Below are positions 25,275 through 33,521 of a DNA stretch of 48,636 nucleotides, one piece after another. Location of the stretch: the IMG/VR virus record IMGVR_UViG_3300042922_000418, positions 1 through 48,636 of that record, one strand, 5' to 3'. The first letter of the stretch is position 1. Every line of letters starts with the position of its first letter. The translations under genes were made by a program, and so were the position numbers. The stretch comes from a virus. The notes under the pieces were generated by a model. It did no database searches and was not told the DNA's origin. It worked only from the letters and a program-made list of their open reading frames with translations.

Positions 25275-25478
25275 TGTCTCAGAAATAGATAAAAATCTAA
25301 TAATTTATTAAATCAATAACAATAATGTAGGAGGGGGATGGAAAAATAAAAGAAAGAAGGGAAGAATATATGAATATCTTTCCAGAAGCATAAAATTAAA
25401 TATGTAACTCTTAATAAATATAGTTATATATTATAAATATGAGAATAGATAAAATAAAAATAAAGGAGTTGTATTGAA
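25275..25478 (+). other. A-rich leader between the stem-loop array and the small-gene cluster
   Basis: This 204-base stretch is very A-rich. It contains two minimal reading frames with good ribosome sites: ATG-GAA-AAA-TAA at 25338 behind GTAGGAGGGGG, and a seven-codon frame (MNIFPEA) at 25370 behind GAAGGGAAG. They may be leader peptides or chance. The TATATATTATA promoter motif at 25425 lies after both, so they would be read from further upstream. Confidence 0.35.
25425..25435 (+). promoter_or_regulatory. Putative early-type promoter TATATATTATA
   Basis: TATATATTATAAATATGAG lies 44 bases before the ATG at 25479 and matches the minus-strand site at 18756 closely, including the ATGAG. Confidence 0.5.
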
Positions 25479-25670
25479 ATGATTTTATTAGAAGCAATGC
25501 TTTACGACATCAGAGAGGTATTATCAGTAGCATGGGCTAGTATATTTGTAGGTGTTAGATTCTTATTAAATAATTGGACAATGGAGGATACGGTATCGAT
25601 ATCCAAATGTTCAGCTTATTTAGCTCTTGGTTACGTATCTTTAGTATTAATTTTCATAATTGGAGAATAG
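25479..25670 (+). CDS. Small membrane protein, 63 aa
   Basis: Two predicted membrane helices are seen: about residues 14-30 (VLSVAWASIFVGVRFLL) and 43-61 (AYLALGYVSLVLIFIIG). A short acidic loop separates them (NNWTMEDTVSISKCS). AAAGGAG precedes the ATG. It is the first gene after an early-type promoter motif and is followed by a hairpin. Small two-helix proteins in early phage operons are often host-membrane modulators, but no specific role can be given. Confidence 0.7.
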   Translation: MILLEAMLYDIREVLSVAWASIFVGVRFLLNNWTMEDTVSISKCSAYLALGYVSLVLIFIIGE

Positions 25671-25673
25671 ATA

Positions 25674-25700
25674 TGAAGGATAGCATTATGCTATCCTTCA
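25674..25700 (+). terminator. Hairpin terminator
   Basis: An 11-bp perfect stem TGAAGGATAGC with a 5-base loop lies right after the stop of the small membrane gene and is followed by ATACTTTGTTT. Confidence 0.65.
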
Positions 25701-25734
25701 ATACTTTGTTTAAATAATAAGGAGTATATAAACA

Positions 25735-26043
25735 ATGGAGAAACAAATGAATATTGGAATGGATTATGATGGAGATCATAAATTCTATACCGTATTTCTT
25801 CCAGAGAGAAAAGATTATTACAATATCATATCCAATAAACCAAAAAGAAGAAAAAGATTAATAGATCATTTATTAAAAGAACGAAAGAATAGATCTATAC
25901 TAAATAAAATAACAGATAGACAAATGATACGACGGTTAGCAAAAATGAAAAAATATAAAAAGAAAGGAATAAATGCTTTACATGGAATGGTTCAGAGATC
26001 ACTAAAATTTAGATCAAATTATAAAAGGAGAAAATTAAAATGA
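25735..26043 (+). CDS. Small very basic protein with a DYDGD motif, 102 aa
   Basis: The N-terminus reads MNIGMDYDGDHKFYTVFLP, which resembles the catalytic NADFDGDQMxVHxPL loop of RNAP beta'. The rest is extremely basic (KRRKRLIDHLLKERKNRS, KMKKYKKKG, NYKRRKLK), suggesting nucleic-acid or RNAP contact. AAGGAG precedes the ATG. Its stop overlaps the next gene's start (ATGA), and that next gene carries a stronger version of the same motif. There is no other recognisable domain. The resemblance may be fortuitous because the motif is short. Confidence 0.6.
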   Translation: MEKQMNIGMDYDGDHKFYTVFLPERKDYYNIISNKPKRRKRLIDHLLKERKNRSILNKITDRQMIRRLAKMKKYKKKGINALHGMVQRSLKFRSNYKRRKLK

Positions 26044-26663
26044 TAAGCTATAGATATATATCAGGCGGTGGATTAATCTACAGACAAGGCAAAGAACAAA
26101 TATTAGAGGAAGAGTTAAGAGATCCTATAATTTTAGATATTGTGACAAAATCATGCGAATTAGCTGTTATCAATATCGATAGTGCTCTAGAAGCCATAGA
26201 AAAATATTATAATACCCTAATGAAAGATAAAATGGACAATATGTCAAAGGAAGAACTAGATGAAGTATGTCGCAAACCTACAATAATAACATCAGATGGA
26301 ACATTGATAAAAGATGTAAGAAAATTTCTTTACAGTAGGCTAAGAGAAACAATGTGTTCAAAAACACTAAAAATGTTTGAAAGCGAAGAAGATTGCGTTC
26401 GTATAAACAATAGACTTATTCCGTTAAGTAGTTATGCAAAACCTCCTTTAGTTAAAAATAAAAAATCAAGGAAAAGACTATTAGAAAGATTAAATTTAAA
26501 ATACAGAAGAATACATAGACCTCTGCCAATGTTACATGGAGATTTTGATGGCGATCAATTAAATATAATGGCACATACAAATCTTCCAGCCTTTGTGACA
26601 TATGCAGAATATTTCGCAAGAAGAAACGAAACTCTAGATTTCGATGGGGATGTAAAATTATAA
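26040..26663 (+). CDS. Protein with an RNAP beta'-like DFDGD catalytic-loop motif, 207 aa
   Basis: Near the C-terminus, RPLPMLHGDFDGDQLNIMAH (about residues 165-184) closely matches the HPLVCxAxNADFDGDQMxVH segment of beta', whose three Asp bind the catalytic magnesium. LPA follows where beta' has PLS. A second DFDGD occurs four residues before the end (LDFDGDVKL). The first 150 residues show no clear beta' similarity and are helical and charged. It is too short to be a polymerase subunit. Possible readings are a beta' fragment working with the split subunits, a degenerate duplication, or a mimic that interferes with an RNAP. AAAAGGAG precedes the ATG. Confidence 0.65.
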   Translation: MISYRYISGGGLIYRQGKEQILEEELRDPIILDIVTKSCELAVINIDSALEAIEKYYNTLMKDKMDNMSKEELDEVCRKPTIITSDGTLIKDVRKFLYSRLRETMCSKTLKMFESEEDCVRINNRLIPLSSYAKPPLVKNKKSRKRLLERLNLKYRRIHRPLPMLHGDFDGDQLNIMAHTNLPAFVTYAEYFARRNETLDFDGDVKL

Positions 26664-26686
26664 ATTTTATAAAAGGAGATATAATA

Positions 26687-26908
26687 GTGTTTAATAAAGA
26701 AAAATTATGGCATTTAGTTAAATTGTATATTTTCTTAAATCTTATAATGGTTGGATGCTTAGCCGTATGTAGACCGTTATATGAAAACAATATGGAGCTC
26801 TTTTGGTTTCTGTCTAAGTACTTACTTATATCTGGCAATATAACAATTTTGATAGGTTATAGTATGAAGACTATAGAAGAATATAAACTTAATAAAAGGA
26901 GATCATAG
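26687..26908 (+). CDS. Small membrane protein, 73 aa
   Basis: Two predicted membrane helices are seen: about residues 10-28 (LVKLYIFLNLIMVGCLAVC) and 40-58 (FWFLSKYLLISGNITILIG). The C-terminus is basic (KLNKRRS). The gene starts at GTG at 26687 behind AAAAGGAG; no ATG fits the ribosome site. Its TAG overlaps the GTG of the next gene by one base. No family is recognised. Confidence 0.65.
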   Translation: MFNKEKLWHLVKLYIFLNLIMVGCLAVCRPLYENNMELFWFLSKYLLISGNITILIGYSMKTIEEYKLNKRRS

Positions 26909-27225
26909 TGGAAAAAATTGCAATTCTTACAAGCGACAGGTATTTTGTAAAACTAGTAGAAGAGGAAGAAGTTCCAGTAAAAGCTGAAGAGTTGGTAGAG
27001 GGCGATATATTTTCACTCTATTCGGATTCTAGTAAACAAACTAAGTGCCATTGGGGTGAAACAACTATATTTAAATGTGAAGGACCTGTATTTAATAATG
27101 AAGAAGATGTTCAATATATTCAATGCTCACTTAGTCTAACAAATAAATCTTCAAAACTACTTCAAATAAATGGTAGAAAAGTATACCCTCCAACTCCAGT
27201 AAAATTTGGAGATTTTTATTTATAA
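26908..27225 (+). CDS. Hypothetical protein, 105 aa
   Basis: No family is recognised. The gene starts at GTG at 26908 with AAAAGGAG upstream. The pattern is beta-rich (KIAILTSDRYFVKLVEEEEVPV, TIFKCEGPVF, YIQCSLSL), with an acidic N-terminal third and a PPTPVKFGDFYL tail. The EELVEGDIFSL segment resembles the strand-turn found in small SH3- or Hint-like barrels, but this is weak. It is the last gene of the rightward small-gene cluster and is followed by a bidirectional terminator. Confidence 0.6.
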   Translation: MEKIAILTSDRYFVKLVEEEEVPVKAEELVEGDIFSLYSDSSKQTKCHWGETTIFKCEGPVFNNEEDVQYIQCSLSLTNKSSKLLQINGRKVYPPTPVKFGDFYL

Positions 27226-27230
27226 AAATT

Positions 27231-27263
27231 ATAAAAGGTATAGCATAGCGCTATACCTTTTAT
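27231..27263. terminator. Bidirectional terminator between convergent genes
   Basis: A 14-bp stem ATAAAAGGTATAGC with a 5-base loop is followed by TTTTTT on the plus strand. It lies between the small-gene cluster and the stop codon of the RNAP beta gene. Confidence 0.85.
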
Positions 27264-27266
27264 TTT

Positions 27267-30200
27267 TTACATTTTATCTAAAGTTTTCCACGGAATGCCT
27301 AGCATATCTTTACATTTTCTATCAAGTTCTATAAGAACTTTATTTAATGCTCCATTCAAAATAATAGATCCAACCATACGAGCAGTAATAGAAGATGTAG
27401 TTAATAGTGCATTTACATGTTCATCCTTGCGGAAATCAGTATATGGTTCATCTCCAGCGGATATGATATCTTTACCCACACCCTTAATGGCAGAATTGTA
27501 TACCAACTTATCTCCTATACCAAATTTATCTTCACATTTAATATAGAATTCTATAAGAACACCATCTACACCTTTAAGTTTTCCAGTTGGAGGTAATTTA
27601 TAATCAGGTTCTAGAATATGATCCATACCTTTGATTTTATTATCTTTAAATATTTTTTTAGTCTTTTGTATTTCCTTTTCATATGAAATTACTAATTTTT
27701 TTAAAGATGGGGAAAGCTCGTCAAGTTCACATGTTCTATAAATTTTAACGTCTTGAACCCATCCAGTTAGTTTAGAACGTACATGAATACGACCTAAATC
27801 TGATACTGCTTCTAGGTCATCATCTGTTATTGATTTGAGTAAAGCATTTGCATCTTTTTCTTCGAATGCATTTTGAAATATAATTAATGGATCTCCTTCT
27901 TCTATGGGATCTCCTTTTTTAACTACATTATATACATTCGTCTCTTTAGATAATGCTCTGTCTTTTTGCACACAATAAGTAGAAGTAAGAGCATCTGATA
28001 AATAGGTATCTATAATGGCACTATCTTCATACGCCTCATCTGTTGGGATGATCCCTACTTTGGCTTGTGTTCCGATATTATAAGAAATATTCTTCTCAGT
28101 TTTATCAGTACCAATGGCTTTAGAGTATGATGTTTTATCATATGCTAAGATATCGTTATACTTCAGTGTATCACCCTTCTTAACACATGTATCTAGCTTT
28201 ACAGTTACATAAAATCCACCATCAGAGTTCTTCATAACCGTTTCTCTTAAATCTACATATCCTCTATCTGGACCATTTTCACTTATTGTATTTCCAGTAG
28301 TTTCATAAATAATATATTCATCTGTGACTTCTATAACTTTACCTTTATCTCCTTTAAATTTATGAGAGAATGTATTTGAAGTCATATATGGTAAAGCTTC
28401 ATCCATACCCATAGTTACAAGATTTGGAGATGATTTTTTTACACGCATTTGATGCTTAGAAGTTTGAATGAATCCCATAGCAGTTCTAATAGGATCATCA
28501 TGTGTAGATCCAAAAGGGGTCAAAGCTTCTGTTACACATAAAGTATTTAATGTATTTAAATCTTTATCTTTAGGAGTAACAATCAAACCTCTATTTCCCT
28601 TTATATTGCTATTTATAGTAGCTTGGCGAGTAATACCAACATTTGCGGCAAACCCAGTTGAAGATGCTAGCACTCCCAGCATAGAATTATCATAAGTTCT
28701 TTTATCTAAACTATAACTCCTATCAGAGTTCATTCCAGATAAACCTTTAAAAGACATAGAGTTTCTAGCTTCCGCTTCTAATACAGGATTCAATACGGAT
28801 AAATCGGTTGAAGTTTGATCTGCTAATATAGCATCAATAACAGCAGATTGTTTTATTGTAAGAGCTGCATCTTTTTTATTTCTTTTTAATTGATTCTTGT
28901 ATTCTCCATAACTTTTAGCTATAACCTTATAAACATATCCAGGTATAATTTCAGTTGTTCTCATTCTATTACCAGATATATCTACGTGTTTATTATATTT
29001 AGTATCTACTAATAAATCACTTGCATAGCCTAAAGCTTCTACATAGTCTGTTGGTAGATTATATAATTCACATACTTCTTTAGTCGTAGAATCAAACATG
29101 AGATCATAAAAGTTATCCAAACCATCGGCTTTTATTCTACCGCCAAAATCATCCAAGAAATCTAGCCACATTTCTTTTTTATTAATATCTTTAATAGAAT
29201 AATTAGCTGTATCGCATTGAGCAAGCCCACTCATAAGAAGAGAGCTACTTGGATTATTTTGATATACAATATAGCCATCAGAGAATTTAATATACGATTC
29301 ATGGGATTGAGGTCGCTTATCTGTAAAGTGAAAATTTACATTTCCTTTTTTCATAGCTGTTTGCAATCCTTCATTATATGCCATAACTACTATAACTGGA
29401 ATATCTGTATTTAGGATGCTGGCGGTAGAATAACTCAATCTTTTATCTGGTTTAATACTTTTTACTATATCATCAAATTCTGGATCTACTGCGGATAATG
29501 TAAACAGTATCGTATCTGCAACGTTTTCTCCACAGCTTATTACTTTACCATCTTTCTTATTATACTTATACGGAATTCTATTAGCATCTTCTTTAGGATA
29601 AAGCAATGGAAATTTTTTCATATCATCCATATTGAAACTAATATAGTCACCATTCGGTAATTCTATTCTACTATACAATCCAGCCAAATCTCTATATTCT
29701 ATTGGGAGTTCATACTTCCCACATATAAAACTATTATCCCCTTCGAATATTTTAATTTTATCACCTTTATATTTTGATAATGCTTTAACTAGAGTACTAA
29801 CACTTCTTGTAGTTTTAGATCCACCACTAGGATTTACACGTCTAATAAAGATTTTATTATATGAGCATGATACAATTTGTGCAGTATCTTCATCTGTTTT
29901 AATTATAGGAATCAACACCAATTGCCCACTCATTACTTTTTCATTACCCCTAAGCTTCATGGATCTATCATCTATAAGCTTAGGAATATCTAGTTTTATA
30001 GAAAATCTTTTACCATTCGCATCTTCAAACTTTACAGTCCAAGTTTCTACATAATCTTCAGATGTTGACGTGTCTTCTGTATTTACTTCTAAAACTGCAA
30101 TTGGGTCTGATTTAGTACCCATATCGGTAAGTATAGCATAAATGTCAGAATGCATATTATAGTTTTTACTAAACGTTGTAAACTTAACATTTTTCCATTC

Positions 30201-32564
30201 TTCGTTTATATTATTGATAGGAATAGTATCTGTTTCTAGTTCTTCCATTTTTCTATTTTTATGGATGAAATCTTCTATTTTAGTATTATTTATTTTTTTA
30301 TTGGCAAAATCATCTCTAATACTAGTTATTCTAGTCTTTCTAGCAGCATTCACATTTGGTCCGTCTTCAGACTGCAAATCTACTATGAGTTGTTTAACCC
30401 ATGCACTATCAATATCATCATTGAGGTTATTCATAGCGTTTCTCTCATCTGTAGACTTCTCAGCAGTATCTTTTATATGAGCTACTAACTTGGCTTTCTT
30501 TTCTTCTTCAAGATCTTCTTTAGATTGCTTATCGTCTGCCCGTTCATTTGGACCACCCATATCAAGTTTCTTTTTTATTTCTTCAGCGGAAAGTTTAGAA
30601 GTACCTCCAGTTAGATTGCTTATCTCTATTCCACCATCTTCTATATTATCAATAATTTTATGAAGAATAGCTTTTGGAGAATCGTTCTTTTCCAATTCTG
30701 CATCTTGAGTTTGACCTGTGCTAAGTTTACTAATTAAATTAGTAAATAAAAGTAATTGCTTATCGTCAAAATTATCGAAATCTAATTTAAAATAAGCATT
30801 ATTGGAAGTAAATACAAATGTATATCCTCCCCACTTTTCTTTTAATAAAGTAGATTTACGTTTAAGCAATCTGTATATAACTGAGATAGGGTTGATATCT
30901 TTAGTGTAATCCCATGCAACTATATCACCCTTTATCCAATCTTGAACTGGAACGAATACAGTTTTCTTTTTATACCCATTTTCAGATAATCTTGCATCTG
31001 TTAAGAATCTAGTAATAAATTCAAAATATAGATCTACAGCCTTATCCATTTTATATATATTATTTTTAAAGAAAGTTTGAGTGTAATAAGACCAGTCTAT
31101 GAATAAATTCTTTTGTTTGTAGAGGGTATAATTAATATAAGTATATTTAATGAAATCTAACTCTTCTTTTACTTTATCATGAATAAGAATACAATCTTTT
31201 TGGTTTTTAATACGTTCAGAGTAAAGTAACTTACGCATAGCAGAAGAGTATAATTTACCCTTTGGATTTTCATCTTCTAATATAGACTGAACTGAATCGC
31301 CAAAGAATATTTTAAATTCTTCATGTTCGTAATTCGTTTGCACGTAGTCCTCATTTATAATATACTCATCTGCTTCATATACTCTATTATAGTCTTCTAC
31401 TATAATTTCCTTTACAGCTTCAGACATAGTAGCTTGCTCTAAACATGCTTGAACGTATTTATTTAAATCCATCCCAGGTTTAATATTAGTAACAGCTGAG
31501 AATTCTAAATTTGGAAATTTACTATATGACGACATATTTTTATGCTTTCTAATAATATCATCTTTTAAATCTTTGATACTATCATATGGTCCATGGATTC
31601 CCTCTTCCCCACCCCATGCATTTTCAAACCAATATATTTTATTATTCTCTTTATAATGTAATAAAGTATGTGTCATACCTCCGTTTGGACTATCTTTGCT
31701 ATATTCTATAAAGAAAAGCGCATTGCAGTTTATATGCATTTTTGAAAAAATATATTTTTCAAAAATTACTTGATCGTGGCAACTTCCAGCTTTTTTTTCA
31801 TATACTTCTTTGGCTGTCATTAATTTGGTATAATCTTTATATTTTATATTTCTCTTCATCCAAGTACTTAGCTCTTTTGGTGTTTTGAATTCTTCTGATA
31901 TATTGTAATTTTCTTGCATAATCTTATCTATATCTTTATTAGCTTTATCAACAGATACCATAAGATTTTTATTTCTTTTCTTATGATGCATTCTAACAGA
32001 ATCTAAAGGAATAGACTCCACAGGAACGCTGTTTTCTCCCATGATCTGTCCAGATTCATCAATATAAACCCAACCTCTCCAGCTTGGATCTACTTTAACT
32101 TTATACTTTCTAGCCATTATAGATATTTTCTCAGCCAACTGCCCTCTTTTTTCTTTGGGGCAATGCCAGAATAGTTTGATAGCGGATTCTACCGAATGTG
32201 CATCTATCATTGGGTATTTTCTTTCTTTAGGAAGACCGAATGACGAATCTGGTAATTTCTTTCTAGCTTCGTATGTAAGACTTTCAGATAGACAATCTAC
32301 TGTTTCATAGATAGGAGATACATCATTTCTTACCATTTGTCTTGCTTCATTAAGAACAAATGAGATATCTTTTTCTATATAATATGACTCAAATAGTTTT
32401 CGATTTAACGCCAATGGGTGTTTCATCATATTTATAGAACTTTCTAAATTTGGGGTTAATAGGAATATTGCGCTATTTTTTCTTTTATCCTCTTCATTAA
32501 TAGGAAGAAAAAATTCTGTCTTTGTTAATCTTAGAGGTTTTATATCATCTAAGTATATAGACAC
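27267..32564 (-). CDS. Virion-type RNA polymerase beta subunit with N-terminal transglutaminase-like domain
   Basis: The 1,765-residue protein starts at GTG behind AAGGTGG. Residues ~108-150 carry FGLPKERKYPMIDAHSVESA, a motif that I recall from phage virion proteins. Residues ~225-340 resemble a transglutaminase-like cysteine domain, with Cys262 (AGSCHD), His299 (MTHT) and YWFENAW as the third-residue region. The C-terminal 420 residues are RNAP beta. TPFGSTHDDPIRTAMG (from ~1349) matches IPFxEHxDxNRALMGxNM, AYEDSAI (1511-1517) matches GYNFEDAI, and GDKLVYNSAIKG (1684-1695) keeps both catalytic lysines of GDKMAGRHGNKG at identical spacing (Lys1686, Lys1694). The middle (~450-1320) is divergent and would hold the beta lobes, so this may be a whole beta in one chain. 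An AACA-N6-TA motif lies upstream. The packaged-enzyme inference rests on the virion motif and the late-type promoter. Confidence 0.8.
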   Translation of the reverse strand: MSIYLDDIKPLRLTKTEFFLPINEEDKRKNSAIFLLTPNLESSINMMKHPLALNRKLFESYYIEKDISFVLNEARQMVRNDVSPIYETVDCLSESLTYEARKKLPDSSFGLPKERKYPMIDAHSVESAIKLFWHCPKEKRGQLAEKISIMARKYKVKVDPSWRGWVYIDESGQIMGENSVPVESIPLDSVRMHHKKRNKNLMVSVDKANKDIDKIMQENYNISEEFKTPKELSTWMKRNIKYKDYTKLMTAKEVYEKKAGSCHDQVIFEKYIFSKMHINCNALFFIEYSKDSPNGGMTHTLLHYKENNKIYWFENAWGGEEGIHGPYDSIKDLKDDIIRKHKNMSSYSKFPNLEFSAVTNIKPGMDLNKYVQACLEQATMSEAVKEIIVEDYNRVYEADEYIINEDYVQTNYEHEEFKIFFGDSVQSILEDENPKGKLYSSAMRKLLYSERIKNQKDCILIHDKVKEELDFIKYTYINYTLYKQKNLFIDWSYYTQTFFKNNIYKMDKAVDLYFEFITRFLTDARLSENGYKKKTVFVPVQDWIKGDIVAWDYTKDINPISVIYRLLKRKSTLLKEKWGGYTFVFTSNNAYFKLDFDNFDDKQLLLFTNLISKLSTGQTQDAELEKNDSPKAILHKIIDNIEDGGIEISNLTGGTSKLSAEEIKKKLDMGGPNERADDKQSKEDLEEEKKAKLVAHIKDTAEKSTDERNAMNNLNDDIDSAWVKQLIVDLQSEDGPNVNAARKTRITSIRDDFANKKINNTKIEDFIHKNRKMEELETDTIPINNINEEWKNVKFTTFSKNYNMHSDIYAILTDMGTKSDPIAVLEVNTEDTSTSEDYVETWTVKFEDANGKRFSIKLDIPKLIDDRSMKLRGNEKVMSGQLVLIPIIKTDEDTAQIVSCSYNKIFIRRVNPSGGSKTTRSVSTLVKALSKYKGDKIKIFEGDNSFICGKYELPIEYRDLAGLYSRIELPNGDYISFNMDDMKKFPLLYPKEDANRIPYKYNKKDGKVISCGENVADTILFTLSAVDPEFDDIVKSIKPDKRLSYSTASILNTDIPVIVVMAYNEGLQTAMKKGNVNFHFTDKRPQSHESYIKFSDGYIVYQNNPSSSLLMSGLAQCDTANYSIKDINKKEMWLDFLDDFGGRIKADGLDNFYDLMFDSTTKEVCELYNLPTDYVEALGYASDLLVDTKYNKHVDISGNRMRTTEIIPGYVYKVIAKSYGEYKNQLKRNKKDAALTIKQSAVIDAILADQTSTDLSVLNPVLEAEARNSMSFKGLSGMNSDRSYSLDKRTYDNSMLGVLASSTGFAANVGITRQATINSNIKGNRGLIVTPKDKDLNTLNTLCVTEALTPFGSTHDDPIRTAMGFIQTSKHQMRVKKSSPNLVTMGMDEALPYMTSNTFSHKFKGDKGKVIEVTDEYIIYETTGNTISENGPDRGYVDLRETVMKNSDGGFYVTVKLDTCVKKGDTLKYNDILAYDKTSYSKAIGTDKTEKNISYNIGTQAKVGIIPTDEAYEDSAIIDTYLSDALTSTYCVQKDRALSKETNVYNVVKKGDPIEEGDPLIIFQNAFEEKDANALLKSITDDDLEAVSDLGRIHVRSKLTGWVQDVKIYRTCELDELSPSLKKLVISYEKEIQKTKKIFKDNKIKGMDHILEPDYKLPPTGKLKGVDGVLIEFYIKCEDKFGIGDKLVYNSAIKGVGKDIISAGDEPYTDFRKDEHVNALLTTSSITARMVGSIILNGALNKVLIELDRKCKDMLGIPWKTLDKM

Positions 32565-32592
32565 TTTTATCTACCACCTTCTGCACTGAATT

Positions 32593-32604
32593 TACTCTAG
32601 TGTT
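32593..32604 (-). promoter_or_regulatory. Putative late promoter AACACTAGAGTA
   Basis: The minus strand carries AACA-CTAGAG-TA, 29 bases before the GTG start of the RNAP beta gene. Confidence 0.45.
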
Positions 32605-32688
32605 TATTATATCTATTTATATAGATGGTCGTATCAAATAGAAACTAAAAGGATTATGAACTTTTAATTAAAATGAGGAGGGGATAGA

Positions 32689-33000
32689 ATGAAACTAGAT
32701 GCAAATTTCACAACTAGTGAAGTAATATCTACTGAAAATGATCAAGTTATTAAGAGAGAATCTTTAATAAAAGACGGTAGATTATTTATTTTTGAAAATG
32801 TATATGATGAAAATGATAACTTTATAAAAATCAGAAAAGCATACGAGTTGATTAGACCAAGAATTGTATCAGTTAAAACAAGCAATACAGTTCCAGTAGA
32901 TAAGAAAATAGCAATTAAATGGAATTCTGCTGGTTATGTATCTGAAAAAGTAGAAGAAACTGCTAAAAAAATAAAAGAAATATACGGAGTAGAAGAATGA
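32689..33000 (+). CDS. Hypothetical protein, 103 aa
   Basis: No family is recognised. Its N-terminus is a probable beta sheet (SLIKDGRLFIFENVYDENDN), followed by basic helices. GAGGAGGGG lies before the ATG. It starts the rightward cluster 32689-35033 and overlaps the next small gene (ATGA-type). Upstream there is a TTTATTATATCTATTTATAT stretch that could be a promoter, but it fits neither recurrent motif well. Confidence 0.6.
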   Translation: MKLDANFTTSEVISTENDQVIKRESLIKDGRLFIFENVYDENDNFIKIRKAYELIRPRIVSVKTSNTVPVDKKIAIKWNSAGYVSEKVEETAKKIKEIYGVEE

Positions 33001-33137
33001 AGAAAACAGATTTTTTAGAAAAGATATCTACGTGTAATAGAGATGAGTTGAATAAAATACTGCACGAAAGATGCAAGCCAGTCAAACTTATATATCCTGT
33101 AATAAGACTTAAAAAAGTAGGAGAGAAAATAAAATGA
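32997..33137 (+). CDS. Small basic protein, 46 aa
   Basis: An ORF of 46 codons begins MKKTDFLEKISTCNRDELNK and ends in a basic tail. Its ATG overlaps the stop of the previous gene, and its TGA overlaps the next gene's ATG, with GGAG shortly before the start. The gapless overlaps on both sides argue that it is real. It is rich in Lys and Arg, has two Cys (about positions 13 and 26), and no family is recognised. Confidence 0.55.
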   Translation: MKKTDFLEKISTCNRDELNKILHERCKPVKLIYPVIRLKKVGEKIK

Positions 33138-33520
33138 ATATCGATGATATTGATATTAGACGTAAACGTCGATATATTTATCTCGGAGTAAGAGAACTTA
33201 GAAACATATGTATTTCTATTTGTACTCCATATTATACTATAGGAAATCTTATAAGAGAAGGAGTAGTAAGAGATTTTATTACAAATCCTCATAAGATTAA
33301 AATATGCGAAGAACTATATGAAGAGATTCGCGCTCTATTGCCTAAAGGAGAATATTTAAATAATTTAAAAAATGATAGTATTGTTGCACCAGATTATATT
33401 TATAAGCGTATAGAAGAATTTTATAAATATATAAATTATTTAAATGAAATGGCGAATAGTTTAAAAGAATATGATGATAAAACAGAATTGGATATTATCA
33501 AAAAAGTGGAGGTAAAATAA
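33134..33520 (+). CDS. Hypothetical protein, 128 aa
   Basis: No family is recognised. The protein is helical and rich in Tyr, Ile and Glu. The N-terminal third (IDIRRKRRYIYLGVRELRN) is basic, and the C-terminal half is a probable coiled helix (YKRIEEFYKYINYLNEMANS). AGGAGAG precedes the ATG. It is tightly spaced with its neighbours and part of the 32689-35033 operon. Confidence 0.6.
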   Translation: MNIDDIDIRRKRRYIYLGVRELRNICISICTPYYTIGNLIREGVVRDFITNPHKIKICEELYEEIRALLPKGEYLNNLKNDSIVAPDYIYKRIEEFYKYINYLNEMANSLKEYDDKTELDIIKKVEVK

Positions 33521-33521
33521 A

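Noticed and set aside
26500-26663. Intron-split beta' with the 207-residue gene as an exon
   Set aside because: It has its own ribosome site, start and stop, and lies over 25 kb from the other beta' pieces on the opposite strand.
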